NCBI GenBank assembly: GCA_910579495.1
Contig: CAJTVD010000083.1
Location: 1 to 15,159, forward strand
Source of the DNA: an uncultured Lachnospiraceae bacterium
GTDB lineage: Bacteria; Bacillota; Clostridia; Lachnospirales; Lachnospiraceae
Reading direction: 5' to 3'
Length of the DNA stretch: 15,159 nt
The position numbers were made by a program, and so were the translations under genes. Shown here in pieces: positions 1 to 6,806 of the stretch; position 1 is the first letter of the stretch; every line of letters starts with the position of its first letter. The notes below the pieces were generated by a model. The model was not told the origin of the DNA, searched no databases, and worked only from the letters and a program-made list of their open reading frames with translations.

Positions 1-1
1 T

Positions 2-940
2 TTAATCTTGGCGGATCACTGTCCCTGCCCTGCCCCTTAAAGCCCTGTCGGCCTCCTCCAGGGAGGTGATCAGGACGCTTCCCCGGGGGTTGGCATCCAG
101 GTAGGTGATGGCAGCTTCGATCTTAGGCAGCATGGTGCCTTCCCCGAATTCCTTTTCCTGGATCATTTTCTTTGCTTCTGATATTGTAAGGGAAGAGAGG
201 GCTTTTGGGCTTTCTTTTTGGAAATCCCGGCAGACATTGGGGACGGAGGTAAAAATGATTAGCTGGTCTGCCATAAGGTCTGCGGCCAGCTTCCCGGCAA
301 TGGCGTCCTTTTCAATCACTGCAGAGGCTCCCTGGAGGGCGTGTTTTTGTTCAATTACCGGAATGCCGCCGCCACCGCAGGCAATCACAATCTGCCCTGC
401 ATTGGAAAGGGCGCGGATAGCTTCGATTTCTACAATGTCAATGGGTTTTGGGGCAGCGATAATGCGCCGGAACCCTTTTCCTGGTACTTCCTCCACATAA
501 TTTCCCTTCCGTATCTCTGTTTCCGCGTCCTCCCAGGACATATAACGGCCAATGGGCTTGGTGGGTTCATAGAAAGCCTCATCGTAAGGGTCTACAGTTA
601 CCTGGGTTAAAATGGTGGCTACTGTCTTGCTGACCCCACGGCTTAACAGTTCGGCTTTCAGGGAGTTCTGGATATCGTACCCCACATAGCCCTGGCTCAT
701 GGCGCTGCAGACACACATGGGGCAGGGGGTGTAGTCAATGTAAAGGCGGCGCAGTTCTGTCATGGCTTTGTGGATCATACTGACCTGGGGGCCGTTGCTG
801 TGGGTGATGGTAAGCTGGTAATCCGCCTCTGTGAGATCTGCAAGCACCCTGGCGGCAAGCCGGAGGGCATCTTTCTGGGAGCTGGTGGTGGAGCCTAAGG
901 CACTGTGTCCAAGTGAAACCACTGCTTTTTTCTTACTCAT
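2..940 (-). CDS. arcC: Carbamate kinase, Clostridia-type variant
   Basis: Cytosolic enzyme of the amino-acid kinase fold. Carbamate kinases interconvert carbamoyl phosphate plus ADP with ATP plus carbamate and serve ATP production in arginine, agmatine or purine breakdown. The 312 residues match the usual length. Visible motifs: THSNGPQV at 46-53, CGGGGIPV at 188-195, VIEKDAIAGKLA at 208-219 (K211, D212) and FGEGTMLPKIEAA at 265-277. The N-terminal phosphate loop reads LGHSALG (10-16) where textbook enzymes have GGNAL, and THSNGPQVS replaces THGNGPQVG. From memory, this form is common in Clostridia. C73 and C76 lie just before the conserved C78-SAMSQGY segment. The stop codon is at 2-4, so the gene is complete. 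A GAAAGG-type ribosome site lies about 12 bases upstream of the ATG. No arginine deiminase or carbamoyltransferase is in view; partners could lie beyond the left edge. The family call is firm; the pathway is unknown. Confidence 0.9.
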   Translation of the reverse strand: MSKKKAVVSLGHSALGSTTSSQKDALRLAARVLADLTEADYQLTITHSNGPQVSMIHKAMTELRRLYIDYTPCPMCVCSAMSQGYVGYDIQNSLKAELLSRGVSKTVATILTQVTVDPYDEAFYEPTKPIGRYMSWEDAETEIRKGNYVEEVPGKGFRRIIAAPKPIDIVEIEAIRALSNAGQIVIACGGGGIPVIEQKHALQGASAVIEKDAIAGKLAADLMADQLIIFTSVPNVCRDFQKESPKALSSLTISEAKKMIQEKEFGEGTMLPKIEAAITYLDANPRGSVLITSLEEADRALRGRAGTVIRQD

Positions 941-997
941 AATTTTCGGGGACCTTTCTCTTTGATGGTTGATATATTTTCAATTAAGGATGAAGAC

Positions 998-1026
998 AGT
1001 ATAGCAAAGGAAGGGGCATTTGTACA
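998..1026 (-). promoter_or_regulatory. Candidate sigma-A promoter for the carbamate kinase
   Basis: Read on the minus strand: -35 TGTACA (1021-1026, 4 of 6 consensus matches), a 17-base spacer and -10 TATACT (998-1003, 5 of 6). The predicted start gives a leader of roughly 50 bases before the ATG at 940. Found by eye; no transcription data. Confidence 0.45.
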
Positions 1027-1102
1027 GTGCAGCCTGTGTGTACTCCCGGGCTGTTTATAGTAACGGATACTGTTTTTATTTGCAGAAAACTTTGGTCCTG
1101 CG

Positions 1103-1131
1103 TTGCAAGCCGTCTTTCTTTGTGCTAAGAT
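1103..1131 (+). promoter_or_regulatory. Candidate extended -10 promoter for metNI
   Basis: -35 TTGCAA (1103-1108), a 17-base spacer and -10 TAAGAT (1126-1131), with TGC directly before the -10 as an extended -10 element. The expected leader is about 65 bases. That is too short for a SAM riboswitch or T-box, and none of their conserved cores is visible in the 264-base divergent gap. Confidence 0.45.
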
Positions 1132-1204
1132 AAAAAAGATTCCCGCTTATTAAAGGGACAATTACTGGCAGGAAGAAACAGGAGAAACGAGGGCAGGATT
1201 ACAT

Positions 1205-2218
1205 ATGGAAACTATGATTCAGATAAAAAATGTGACAAAGACCTTTGTGGGGAAGGACAATAAGGTGGAGGCGTTAAAGGGCATCGACCTGGACATCCAC
1301 AAAGGCGAGATTTATGGCATCATCGGCATGAGCGGCGCGGGAAAGTCCACGCTGGTACGGTGTTTGAACTTTCTGGAGCGTCCCACTTCCGGGACGGTCC
1401 TGGTGGAAGGGAAGGATTTATCCACCTTAAGCGACAGTGAGCTCCGCAGGGCGCGGACACAGATTTCTATGATTTTCCAGCATTTTAATCTGCTGATGCA
1501 GCGTACAGTGATTGATAATGTCTGTTTTCCCATGGAAATTATCAAAACTCCTGCCAAGGATGCCCTAAGCCGCGCCAGGGAGCTTCTCTCCATCGTAGGG
1601 CTTTCTGAGAAGGCCCTTTCCTATCCGGCGCAGCTATCCGGCGGGCAGAAGCAGCGGGTGGCAATTGCCAGGGCCCTTGCCACCAATCCCAGGATATTGC
1701 TGTGCGACGAGGCCACCAGTGCCCTGGACCCCACCACCACCAAAGCGATCCTGGGGCTTTTAAAAGAAATCAACGAAAAATATGGGATTACGATTGTGAT
1801 TATTACCCATGAGATGGCGGTGGTACAGGAAATCTGCACCCATGTGGCGATCATAGACCAGGGAACCCTGGCGGAGACGGGAACCGTGGAGGAGGTGTTC
1901 CAGCGCCCAAGGAGCAAAGCGGCGAAGAAGCTGGTTTTCCAGGGAGAGCGGGAACACTATGGGGAGATGAAAGGCAAGCGGTGCATCCGCATTGTGTTTA
2001 CCAGCAATTCTTCCTTTGAGCCGGTGATTGCCAATATGGTGCTGGCATGCAAAAGCCCGGTGAACATCCTGCTGGCGGACACCAGGGATATTGGCGGCGT
2101 AGCCCATGGGCAGATGGTCTTGCAGCTTCCGGAAGAAGCTGGGGCGGCGGAAAAGATGATACAATATTTAAAGAACAGAAAACTGGAAGTGGGGGAACTG
2201 GATAATTATGTGGGATAA
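1205..2218 (+). CDS. metN: Methionine-type ABC importer ATP-binding protein MetN
   Basis: ATPase subunit of a MetNIQ importer, which takes up methionine (D and L forms) or related compounds; it sits on the inner face of the membrane bound to MetI. Visible ABC motifs: Walker A GMSGAGKST (41-49), Q-loop Q92 in FQHFNLL, signature LSGGQ (144-148), Walker B ending CDEA (167-170, E169 catalytic) and switch H202. Residues ~257-335 form a C-terminal NIL domain, the part that in E. coli MetN binds methionine and inhibits transport. That domain separates MetN from other amino-acid ABC ATPases. The 337-residue length is typical. A GAGGGCAGG ribosome site precedes the ATG; M4 is a less likely start. The end overlaps metI by 11 bases, so translation is probably coupled. 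No metQ gene lies nearby, so the substrate is inferred from the family only. Confidence 0.93.
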   Translation: METMIQIKNVTKTFVGKDNKVEALKGIDLDIHKGEIYGIIGMSGAGKSTLVRCLNFLERPTSGTVLVEGKDLSTLSDSELRRARTQISMIFQHFNLLMQRTVIDNVCFPMEIIKTPAKDALSRARELLSIVGLSEKALSYPAQLSGGQKQRVAIARALATNPRILLCDEATSALDPTTTKAILGLLKEINEKYGITIVIITHEMAVVQEICTHVAIIDQGTLAETGTVEEVFQRPRSKAAKKLVFQGEREHYGEMKGKRCIRIVFTSNSSFEPVIANMVLACKSPVNILLADTRDIGGVAHGQMVLQLPEEAGAAEKMIQYLKNRKLEVGELDNYVG

Positions 2219-2873
2219 ACAGACAATCATGATGATCGTGGAGGGGACAGGCGTGACCCTTTATATGACTTTGGCTTCCACCCTGATTGCTTATGCCCTG
2301 GGGCTCCCTATGGGGATCCTGCTGGTGGTGTCGGCACCCGGGGGGCTGAAACCCAACAGGGCAGTATATAAGATTTTGGACGTGGCAGTAAATATTGTAA
2401 GGAGCATTCCCTTTCTGATCCTGCTGATGCTGATCATTCCTTTTACCAGGCTGATTGTGGGAAAAAGCTATGGGGCTACGGCAACGATTGTCCCCCTTGC
2501 CCTGGCGGCGGCGCCTTTTGTCGCCAGGCTGGTGGAATCCTCCCTGCTGGAGGTAGACCATGGGGTGATTGAGGCTGCCCAGAGTATGGGGGCGGATCTT
2601 TGGACAATCATATGGAAGGTACTGCTGGCGGAGGCAAGGACTTCCCTGATCGTGGGGGCTACCATTGCCCTGGGGACGATCCTGGGTTACTCGGCAATGG
2701 CAGGCGTGGTGGGCGGCGGCGGCCTGGGAGATATCGCCATCCGCTACGGGTATTACAGATACCAGGCGGATATTATGATTGTAACGGTAGTGCTGTTGGT
2801 GGCACTGGTACAGATTTTGCAGATGGTCGGCACCAGGCTGTCCAAAAAACTGGACAGGCGTATTACCCGTTAG
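2208..2873 (+). CDS. metI: Methionine-type ABC importer permease MetI
   Basis: Membrane permease partner of MetN; two copies form the channel. The 221 residues match the usual ~217. About five hydrophobic spans are visible, near residues 17-42, 57-82, 88-110, 147-170 and 187-207. The cytoplasmic EAA loop that docks onto the ATPase is at ~122-142 (EAAQSMGADLW, then LLAEA), and the GGGGLGD motif common in MetI is at 169-175. The ATG lies inside the last codons of metN, so no separate ribosome site is needed. Downstream, a weak GGAAA/TTTCC stem (2896-2913) followed by an AT-rich run might end transcription, but it is not convincing. The next gene has its own promoter. The gene looks intact. Confidence 0.93.
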   Translation: MWDKQTIMMIVEGTGVTLYMTLASTLIAYALGLPMGILLVVSAPGGLKPNRAVYKILDVAVNIVRSIPFLILLMLIIPFTRLIVGKSYGATATIVPLALAAAPFVARLVESSLLEVDHGVIEAAQSMGADLWTIIWKVLLAEARTSLIVGATIALGTILGYSAMAGVVGGGGLGDIAIRYGYYRYQADIMIVTVVLLVALVQILQMVGTRLSKKLDRRITR

Positions 2874-2953
2874 CCTGGGATCCGGGAACCCCTGGGGAAA
2901 AATGAAGATTTCCTTAATTTTACCCGGCCCGTGGGGCAAAAAAGCAATCCATG

Positions 2954-2982
2954 TTGTTTTTAAAAGGCAAATATTGTATGAT
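2954..2982 (+). promoter_or_regulatory. Candidate promoter for the secreted repeat protein
   Basis: -35 TTGTTT (2954-2959), a 17-base spacer and -10 TATGAT (2977-2982, 5 of 6). The predicted start, near 2989, falls in the loop of the inverted repeat at 2983-3001. It indicates that this gene is transcribed separately from metNI. Confidence 0.5.
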
Positions 2983-3001
2983 GGTTGCACATATGGCAAC
3001 C
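2983..3001. repeat. Inverted repeat at the predicted transcription start
   Basis: GGTTGC (2983-2988) and GCAACC (2996-3001) are perfect 6-base arms around the 7-base loop ACATATG. The repeat begins directly after the -10 box, the usual place for a repressor operator. It could instead form a small hairpin at the 5' end of the mRNA. There is no clean T-run, so it is not a good terminator. Confidence 0.45.
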
Positions 3002-3030
3002 GGATATTTTGATTTTAGGGAGGTGTAGTT

Positions 3031-4092
3031 ATGAAAAGGGAGAGAGTTGCAAAATTGTTTATGGCATACGGGCTTGCCCTGGGGATCGCTTTCTGCCCTG
3101 CCGTCCGGCTGGATGCGCAGGCTGTGGAGGCGTTCGCTACAGTGGAGGGGACGGTCTTATCAGGCACAACCTCGGAACTGTTGCTGCTTTCCACCAAAGA
3201 GGGGCGGATGGAGATCAAGCTGGACAGTAATACGGATGCCAGCGCCTGTAAGGTGCTGCTTCCGGGGAGGGAAATCAGCGTTTCTGTAGCCCATGGACCG
3301 GACGAGTACCTGCATGCGGTTAAAATTTCCAGTGAGAAAAAGACACCGGGGGCAACGCTGGATACTTCCTCCTCAGCAACCATCATAGGGACCATAAGTG
3401 AAAAAACCAGGGAAGATATCCTGTTTGTGAATACCGCCCAGGGGGAAATGGAGATTAAGCTAGACCCCACCACCAATATGGGCGAATGTTCGGTTCTGGT
3501 GGCAGGGCAAACCTACAGCATTACCTGCGTCAGGGGTTCCGACGCTTATATGCACGCTTTAAGCATTTCTGACGGGATAACCTCCGGGGCTTCTGCCTTT
3601 GCCTCAAATATTTCCCCTGCCCCTGCGGCGGCGGTGACTGCCCAGACCATGTCGGTAACGGGAACGGTATCTGAGCGGACCAAGGAAACCCTGCTGTATT
3701 TGTCCACGGACGGAGGGGAAATGCAGATCGTGATCGATGCCAACACAGATGCCAGGGCAGGCATGGTGATTACCCCCGGCAGGAAGCTTACGGTTTCTTT
3801 CTACCATGGTTCCGATGAATATCTCCATGCGGCAAGTATTACCGGCGTTAAGGACAGCGGCGTGGCGGAGATCGACACTTCATCCACATCCACCGTCACA
3901 GGCACAGTGGGCAGCAAATCCACGGAAGACCTGCTGTACCTGAAAACACCCCAGGGGGAAATGGAACTGAAGCTGGATACAGTCAAGAGCGTCAGCAACT
4001 GCAAGGTGATCACCAGCGGCAGGAAGCTCAGCGTTACCTGTGCCCGGGGCTCCGACGCTTATATGCACGCGGTAGATATTACCGGGGCATAA
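3031..4092 (+). CDS. Secreted four-repeat protein of unknown function
   Basis: I do not recognise a named family. The 353-residue protein starts with a Sec signal peptide: basic MKRER, a hydrophobic core to about residue 25, and a likely cleavage after AQA (29-31). There is no lipobox, LPXTG motif or C-terminal membrane span, so it is probably released or held non-covalently. The mature part is four ~65-residue repeats at 37-101, 117-180, 208-272 and 288-352. Each runs from a GT(V/I) strand through LL-L-T--G-M-I-LD to a closing (H/R)G-D-Y-HA motif, and looks all-beta, possibly OB-like (inference). Repeats 1 and 3 end HG(P/S)DEYLHA; repeats 2 and 4 end RGSDAYMHA and carry two cysteines 13 residues apart (C153/C166, C323/C336). 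The ribosome site GGGAGG lies 7 bases before the ATG. A ligand-binding or cell-envelope role is possible but unproven. Confidence 0.85.
   Translation: MKRERVAKLFMAYGLALGIAFCPAVRLDAQAVEAFATVEGTVLSGTTSELLLLSTKEGRMEIKLDSNTDASACKVLLPGREISVSVAHGPDEYLHAVKISSEKKTPGATLDTSSSATIIGTISEKTREDILFVNTAQGEMEIKLDPTTNMGECSVLVAGQTYSITCVRGSDAYMHALSISDGITSGASAFASNISPAPAAAVTAQTMSVTGTVSERTKETLLYLSTDGGEMQIVIDANTDARAGMVITPGRKLTVSFYHGSDEYLHAASITGVKDSGVAEIDTSSTSTVTGTVGSKSTEDLLYLKTPQGEMELKLDTVKSVSNCKVITSGRKLSVTCARGSDAYMHAVDITGA
3139..4086 (+). repeat. Four tandem coding repeats, A-B-A'-B'
   Basis: Repeat units lie at 3139-3333, 3379-3570, 3652-3846 and 3892-4086. Units 2 and 4 share identical DNA blocks: 20 bases starting TCCGACGCTT (3538-3557 and 4051-4070) and 16 bases starting CCCAGGGGGA (3437-3452 and 3950-3965). 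The linkers 1-2 and 3-4 both contain DTSS followed by Ser/Thr/Ala, while the 2-3 linker is a different, Ala/Pro-rich stretch. This fits duplication of a two-domain unit. Confidence 0.8.
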
Positions 4093-4100
4093 ACAATCTG

Positions 4101-4123
4101 CTGCCAATTTGGGAGCCTGGCAG
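4101..4123 (+). other. Stem-loop after the repeat-protein gene
   Basis: CTGCCA (4101-4106) pairs perfectly with TGGCAG (4118-4123) around an 11-base loop, nine bases after the stop codon. No T-run follows, so intrinsic termination is doubtful; it may protect the 3' end of the mRNA. Confidence 0.35.
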
Positions 4124-4231
4124 GGTAGGGCGTAGGGAAAAGGATTTCGTCAATATGCATGAAAAAGATATTGGACTGTGTAATATATTGAACAAAAAAC
4201 GTAAAATATTGCTATTGATGTGAAATTATTG

Positions 4232-4260
4232 TTGTATAATTTTTTAAAATAGATTATAAT
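4232..4260 (+). promoter_or_regulatory. Candidate promoter(s) for the chemotaxis receptor
   Basis: -35 TTGTAT (4232-4237), a 17-base spacer and a perfect -10 TATAAT (4255-4260). A second perfect TATAAT lies at 4235-4240 inside the first element but has no well-placed -35. The surrounding 4180-4260 is strongly AT-rich. I see no match to the sigma-28 form often used for chemotaxis genes. Upstream, at 4168, 4185 and 4206, the word ATATTG recurs. Confidence 0.45.
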
Positions 4261-4285
4261 AAGCCTACTGGTATGCGGGAAAATA

Positions 4286-4404
4286 ATGAAAAAGTGGAGG
4301 GAGGTTACACATTTCATGAAAGGCCCCGGCAGTTATTGAAAAAGAGGCCAAAAGCCGGAGGAGGCATCATATGCCAGATAATTGAATATTAAAAATGGAG
4401 GAGG
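4286..4404 (+). other. Purine-rich, foldable 5' leader with mini-ORFs
   Basis: This is the last part of a 324-base stretch (4093-4416) without an ordinary gene. Two strong ribosome-site-like motifs precede the real one: GGAGGGAGG (4296-4304) before the mini-ORF MKGPGSY (4316-4339; an in-frame start at 4286 would give 17 codons), and GGAGGAGG (4357-4364) before MPDN (4371-4385). The third, GGAGGAGG at 4397-4404, serves the receptor gene. CCGGC (4326-4330) can pair with GCCGG (4354-4358), masking the second motif. GGCC (4322-4325) can pair with GGCC (4346-4349), which crosses the first helix. GGCAT-CAT-ATGCC (4363-4375) is a short hairpin. No known riboswitch core was recognised. Confidence 0.4.
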
Positions 4405-4416
4405 AAAAGAGAAATA

Positions 4417-6114
4417 ATGTTCAATAATGAAAGGTTGGAGAAAAGGCTTTCAAAGTCTTTTTGGTTGGTTTCGATGATTTCGGCGGTAGCGGCAATTGTG
4501 GGGCTGATAGCGGTTATCCTGGTGGCTGCAAGGTATTCCTATGCACTTACGAATTTCGGCTTTGCCCAGGGGGATATCGGGAAAGCATTGTTTGAATTTG
4601 CAGATGTCAGGTCTTCCCTGCGTGCATCCATCGGTTATGTGGACGAGGATGCCATTAATAATGTGGTAAAACAGCATGAGGAGAATAAGAGGCTGTTTGA
4701 AGAATATTTTGCCCAGGTGGAAAAAACCATTGTGTCAGAAGAGGGCAGGGAGACCTACGATGAAATTAAATCGGAGCTGGACGCTTACTGGACGCTGGAC
4801 GCGAAGATTATGGAAATGGGCGCGACTTCAGACCCGGAGCTGAGCAGCCAGGCCCAGGAGATTGCCTTAAGCCAGCTTTCAGGTGCCTACAACAGCATTT
4901 ACCAGAAGCTGGAGAGCCTTTTGGAAGTGAAAGTGAACGAAGGGAACGAGCTTTCTAATAATCTCAAGGCGCTGACTGTGATCATGGCATTTGTGATAGT
5001 GTCTGTTATTGTGGTTGCCATGGTATTTTCTTCAAGAATCGGGAAAGCCATTGCCGTGGGGATTGCAACACCTATGAAACAGCTTGGGGACAGGTTCAGG
5101 AGCTTTTCTTCCGGGGATTTGTCCACACCTTTCCCAACGCTTAACAATGATGACGAAGTGGCGGACCTGATAAAGGAAGCCACCCATATGTCTTCTATAT
5201 TAAATGGGATTATTTATGATGTTGGGCTGATACTTGGCAAGATGGCGGATGGGAACTATTCGGCAAAATCCGAGATTGCAGACCAGTACACCGGTGATTT
5301 CAGTAAACTGATTGAGGCAATGCGGAAGCTGAAACGGCAGATGACACGGACACTGAGCGCCATTGGCGAGGCTTCCAGCCAGGTATCTGCAGGTTCCACC
5401 AACCTGGCGGAATCTTCCCAGTCCCTGGCAGAGGGCGCTACTGACCAGGCAGGGGCAGTGGAAGAGCTGCAGGCAACCATTACCAATATTGCAGAAACCA
5501 TGGAGAGAAGCACCCAAAGTGCAGAGGATTCCTACAAACAGGCACAGAAATATGCAGATGAGGCGGATAACAGCCGGGATGGCATGAACAGGATGGTTAC
5601 TGCTATGAAGAGGATTAGCGAGACCTCCACAAAAATTGGGAATATTATTTCTGAAATTGAGTCTATTGCATCCCAGACCAACCTGCTTTCGCTGAATGCG
5701 TCCATTGAAGCGGCAAGGGCGGGAGAAGCGGGGCGCGGCTTTGCAGTTGTGGCAGACCAGATCAGGCAGCTTGCAGAGCAAAGTGCCAAGGCGGCAGTTG
5801 ATACCAGGGAACTGATAGAAGGCTCCCTTCAGGAAATTGCAGAAGGAAACCATGCTGTGGAGAGTGCATCCACTTCCATTGAAGTAGTAGTGGACGGCAT
5901 CAAACAGATTGCAGATGCGTCTAAGAGCTTAAGCGTCATGATTGGGGACCAGAAAGAAACCATCTACCAGGCGGAGCAGGGTGTCACCCAGATTTCGGAG
6001 GTAGTACAGAACAACTCGGCGGCTGCCCAGGAGTCTTCCGCTACCAGCCAGGAGCTGTCGGCCCAGGCCACTACCCTGGACGAGCTGATTGGCCAGTTTA
6101 CATATGACAAATAG
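4417..6114 (+). CDS. Methyl-accepting chemotaxis protein (transmembrane receptor)
   Basis: Membrane receptor that senses an outside signal and, with CheW and CheA, controls flagellar rotation or a related output. Of 565 residues, ~14-40 form the first membrane span, ~42-184 an extracellular helical domain (four-helix-bundle type, inferred), ~185-205 the second span and ~207-265 a HAMP domain. Residues ~268-315 resemble a second HAMP-like unit (MADGNYS, then YTGDFSKL). A long coiled coil follows, with the conserved hairpin tip at ~418-450 (IASQTNLLSLNASIEAARAGEAGRG and FAVVADQIRQLAEQS, split here). There is no C-terminal CheR-tethering pentapeptide. The GGAGGAGG ribosome site ends 12 bases before the ATG. 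No che or flagellar genes are nearby, so this is an orphan receptor; the ligand cannot be told. Confidence 0.93.
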   Translation: MFNNERLEKRLSKSFWLVSMISAVAAIVGLIAVILVAARYSYALTNFGFAQGDIGKALFEFADVRSSLRASIGYVDEDAINNVVKQHEENKRLFEEYFAQVEKTIVSEEGRETYDEIKSELDAYWTLDAKIMEMGATSDPELSSQAQEIALSQLSGAYNSIYQKLESLLEVKVNEGNELSNNLKALTVIMAFVIVSVIVVAMVFSSRIGKAIAVGIATPMKQLGDRFRSFSSGDLSTPFPTLNNDDEVADLIKEATHMSSILNGIIYDVGLILGKMADGNYSAKSEIADQYTGDFSKLIEAMRKLKRQMTRTLSAIGEASSQVSAGSTNLAESSQSLAEGATDQAGAVEELQATITNIAETMERSTQSAEDSYKQAQKYADEADNSRDGMNRMVTAMKRISETSTKIGNIISEIESIASQTNLLSLNASIEAARAGEAGRGFAVVADQIRQLAEQSAKAAVDTRELIEGSLQEIAEGNHAVESASTSIEVVVDGIKQIADASKSLSVMIGDQKETIYQAEQGVTQISEVVQNNSAAAQESSATSQELSAQATTLDELIGQFTYDK

Positions 6115-6143
6115 AGGAAAACAGAATAAAGGATAAAGAATGG

Positions 6144-6202
6144 AAAAGGTATGTAAGGTTTGCCATGAAAGGATAGATGGGAAATTTTGCATACCTTTTT
6201 TT
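6144..6202 (+). terminator. Intrinsic terminator after the chemotaxis receptor
   Basis: AAAAGGTATG (6144-6153) pairs perfectly with CATACCTTTT (6190-6199), and the T-run continues to 6202. An inner arm TTTGCCAT / ATGGGAAA pairs with a single mismatch, extending the stem. It lies 30 bases after the receptor stop codon and separates that gene from the sigma-factor cluster. Confidence 0.85.
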
Positions 6203-6269
6203 CTATTTTATTGATCTTTTTCAGCTATTTGGGAGTTATATAGATAGGGGGGCAGAAAGGGGGAAGCAG

Positions 6270-6806
6270 ATGGAGGACAGGGAACTGGTCAGGCAGGTAC
6301 AAAATGGGAATAAGGAAGCCCTTGGCATGATCATAGAAAAATATTATGACCATATCTATCGTTTCTGCCGTTTCTACACCGGTATGGAGACAGAAGCTTA
6401 TGATATAACCCAGGAGGTATTTTTGAAATTTATCCGCTATGCGGACGCTTACCGGCATAAAAATCTCAAAGGCTATTTGCTCACCATTGCCCGCAACCTG
6501 TGCCTGGATTTTTTCAGGAAAAAAAGGGAGGTCCTTGGACTGGAGAATGCGCCGGAAGAGGGGGAGGAAGACAAAGGGATCGGGAAGGTTGAAGATGAGA
6601 TGTTTTTAGAGGAGATTCTTGGAAAGCTGCCGGTCCAGCAGAGGGAAGTGGTTTTACTTCGGCTTTATGAAGAACGGAAGTTTTGTGAAATTGCAGTAAT
6701 GCTTGGATGTAATACTGCTACCGTGAAATCAAGGTATAAGCTGGGAATTGCCAGCATCAGGAGGGAGATGGAAAAGTCCTATGGGAAAAAGCGAAAAGGA
6801 GATTAA
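6270..6806 (+). CDS. ECF-type RNA polymerase sigma factor
   Basis: A 178-residue group 4 sigma factor that directs RNA polymerase to a small regulon, often including its own operon. Region 2 spans ~22-88, with DITQEVFLKF (45-54) and NLKGYLLTIARNLCLDFFRKK as typical signatures. Region 4 spans ~114-168, with LPVQQREVVLLRLYEE and a helix-turn-helix at about 136-158 (FCEIAVMLGCNTATVKSRY). The start is set at 6270 because AAAGGGGG lies 6 bases upstream. The longer in-frame start at 6177 would begin inside the terminator of the previous gene and adds a non-homologous hydrophobic stretch. A weak promoter may use TTGATC (6211-6216) and TTATAT (6236-6241, spacer 19). It overlaps the next gene by 26 bases. 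ECF subgroup and trigger are unknown. Confidence 0.92.
   Translation: MEDRELVRQVQNGNKEALGMIIEKYYDHIYRFCRFYTGMETEAYDITQEVFLKFIRYADAYRHKNLKGYLLTIARNLCLDFFRKKREVLGLENAPEEGEEDKGIGKVEDEMFLEEILGKLPVQQREVVLLRLYEERKFCEIAVMLGCNTATVKSRYKLGIASIRREMEKSYGKKRKGD

Noticed and set aside
941..1204. Possible SAM riboswitch or T-box upstream of metNI
   Set aside because: Methionine genes in Firmicutes often carry one, but no conserved SAM-I core or T-box sequence is visible and the predicted leader is only about 65 bases.
2896..2920. Terminator after metI (GGAAA/TTTCC stem with an AT-rich tail)
   Set aside because: The stem has only five pairs and the tail is interrupted by A residues; too weak to list as a terminator.
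1998..2999. 333-codon open frame on the minus strand across metN and metI
   Set aside because: It is antisense to two well-supported genes, rich in His, Pro and Gln as expected of a shadow frame, and shows no domain.
3031..4092. Repeat protein as a substitute MetQ for metNI
   Set aside because: It has no lipobox or periplasmic-binding-protein features, consists of small beta repeats and has its own promoter, so there is no support for a role in methionine uptake.
4261..4416. Cyclic-di-GMP (GEMM) riboswitch in the receptor leader
   Set aside because: Such switches often precede chemotaxis receptor genes in Clostridia, but the conserved GEMM core sequences are absent. The foldable leader is reported instead as unclassified.
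5200..5853. 217-codon minus-strand frame inside the chemotaxis receptor
   Set aside because: It mirrors the conserved signalling domain of the receptor and has no recognisable motifs or ribosome site.
6177..6269. Longer N-terminus for the ECF sigma factor (start at 6177)
   Set aside because: It begins inside the terminator of the preceding gene, has no ribosome site and adds a hydrophobic stretch unlike sigma factors; 6270 has a good ribosome site.
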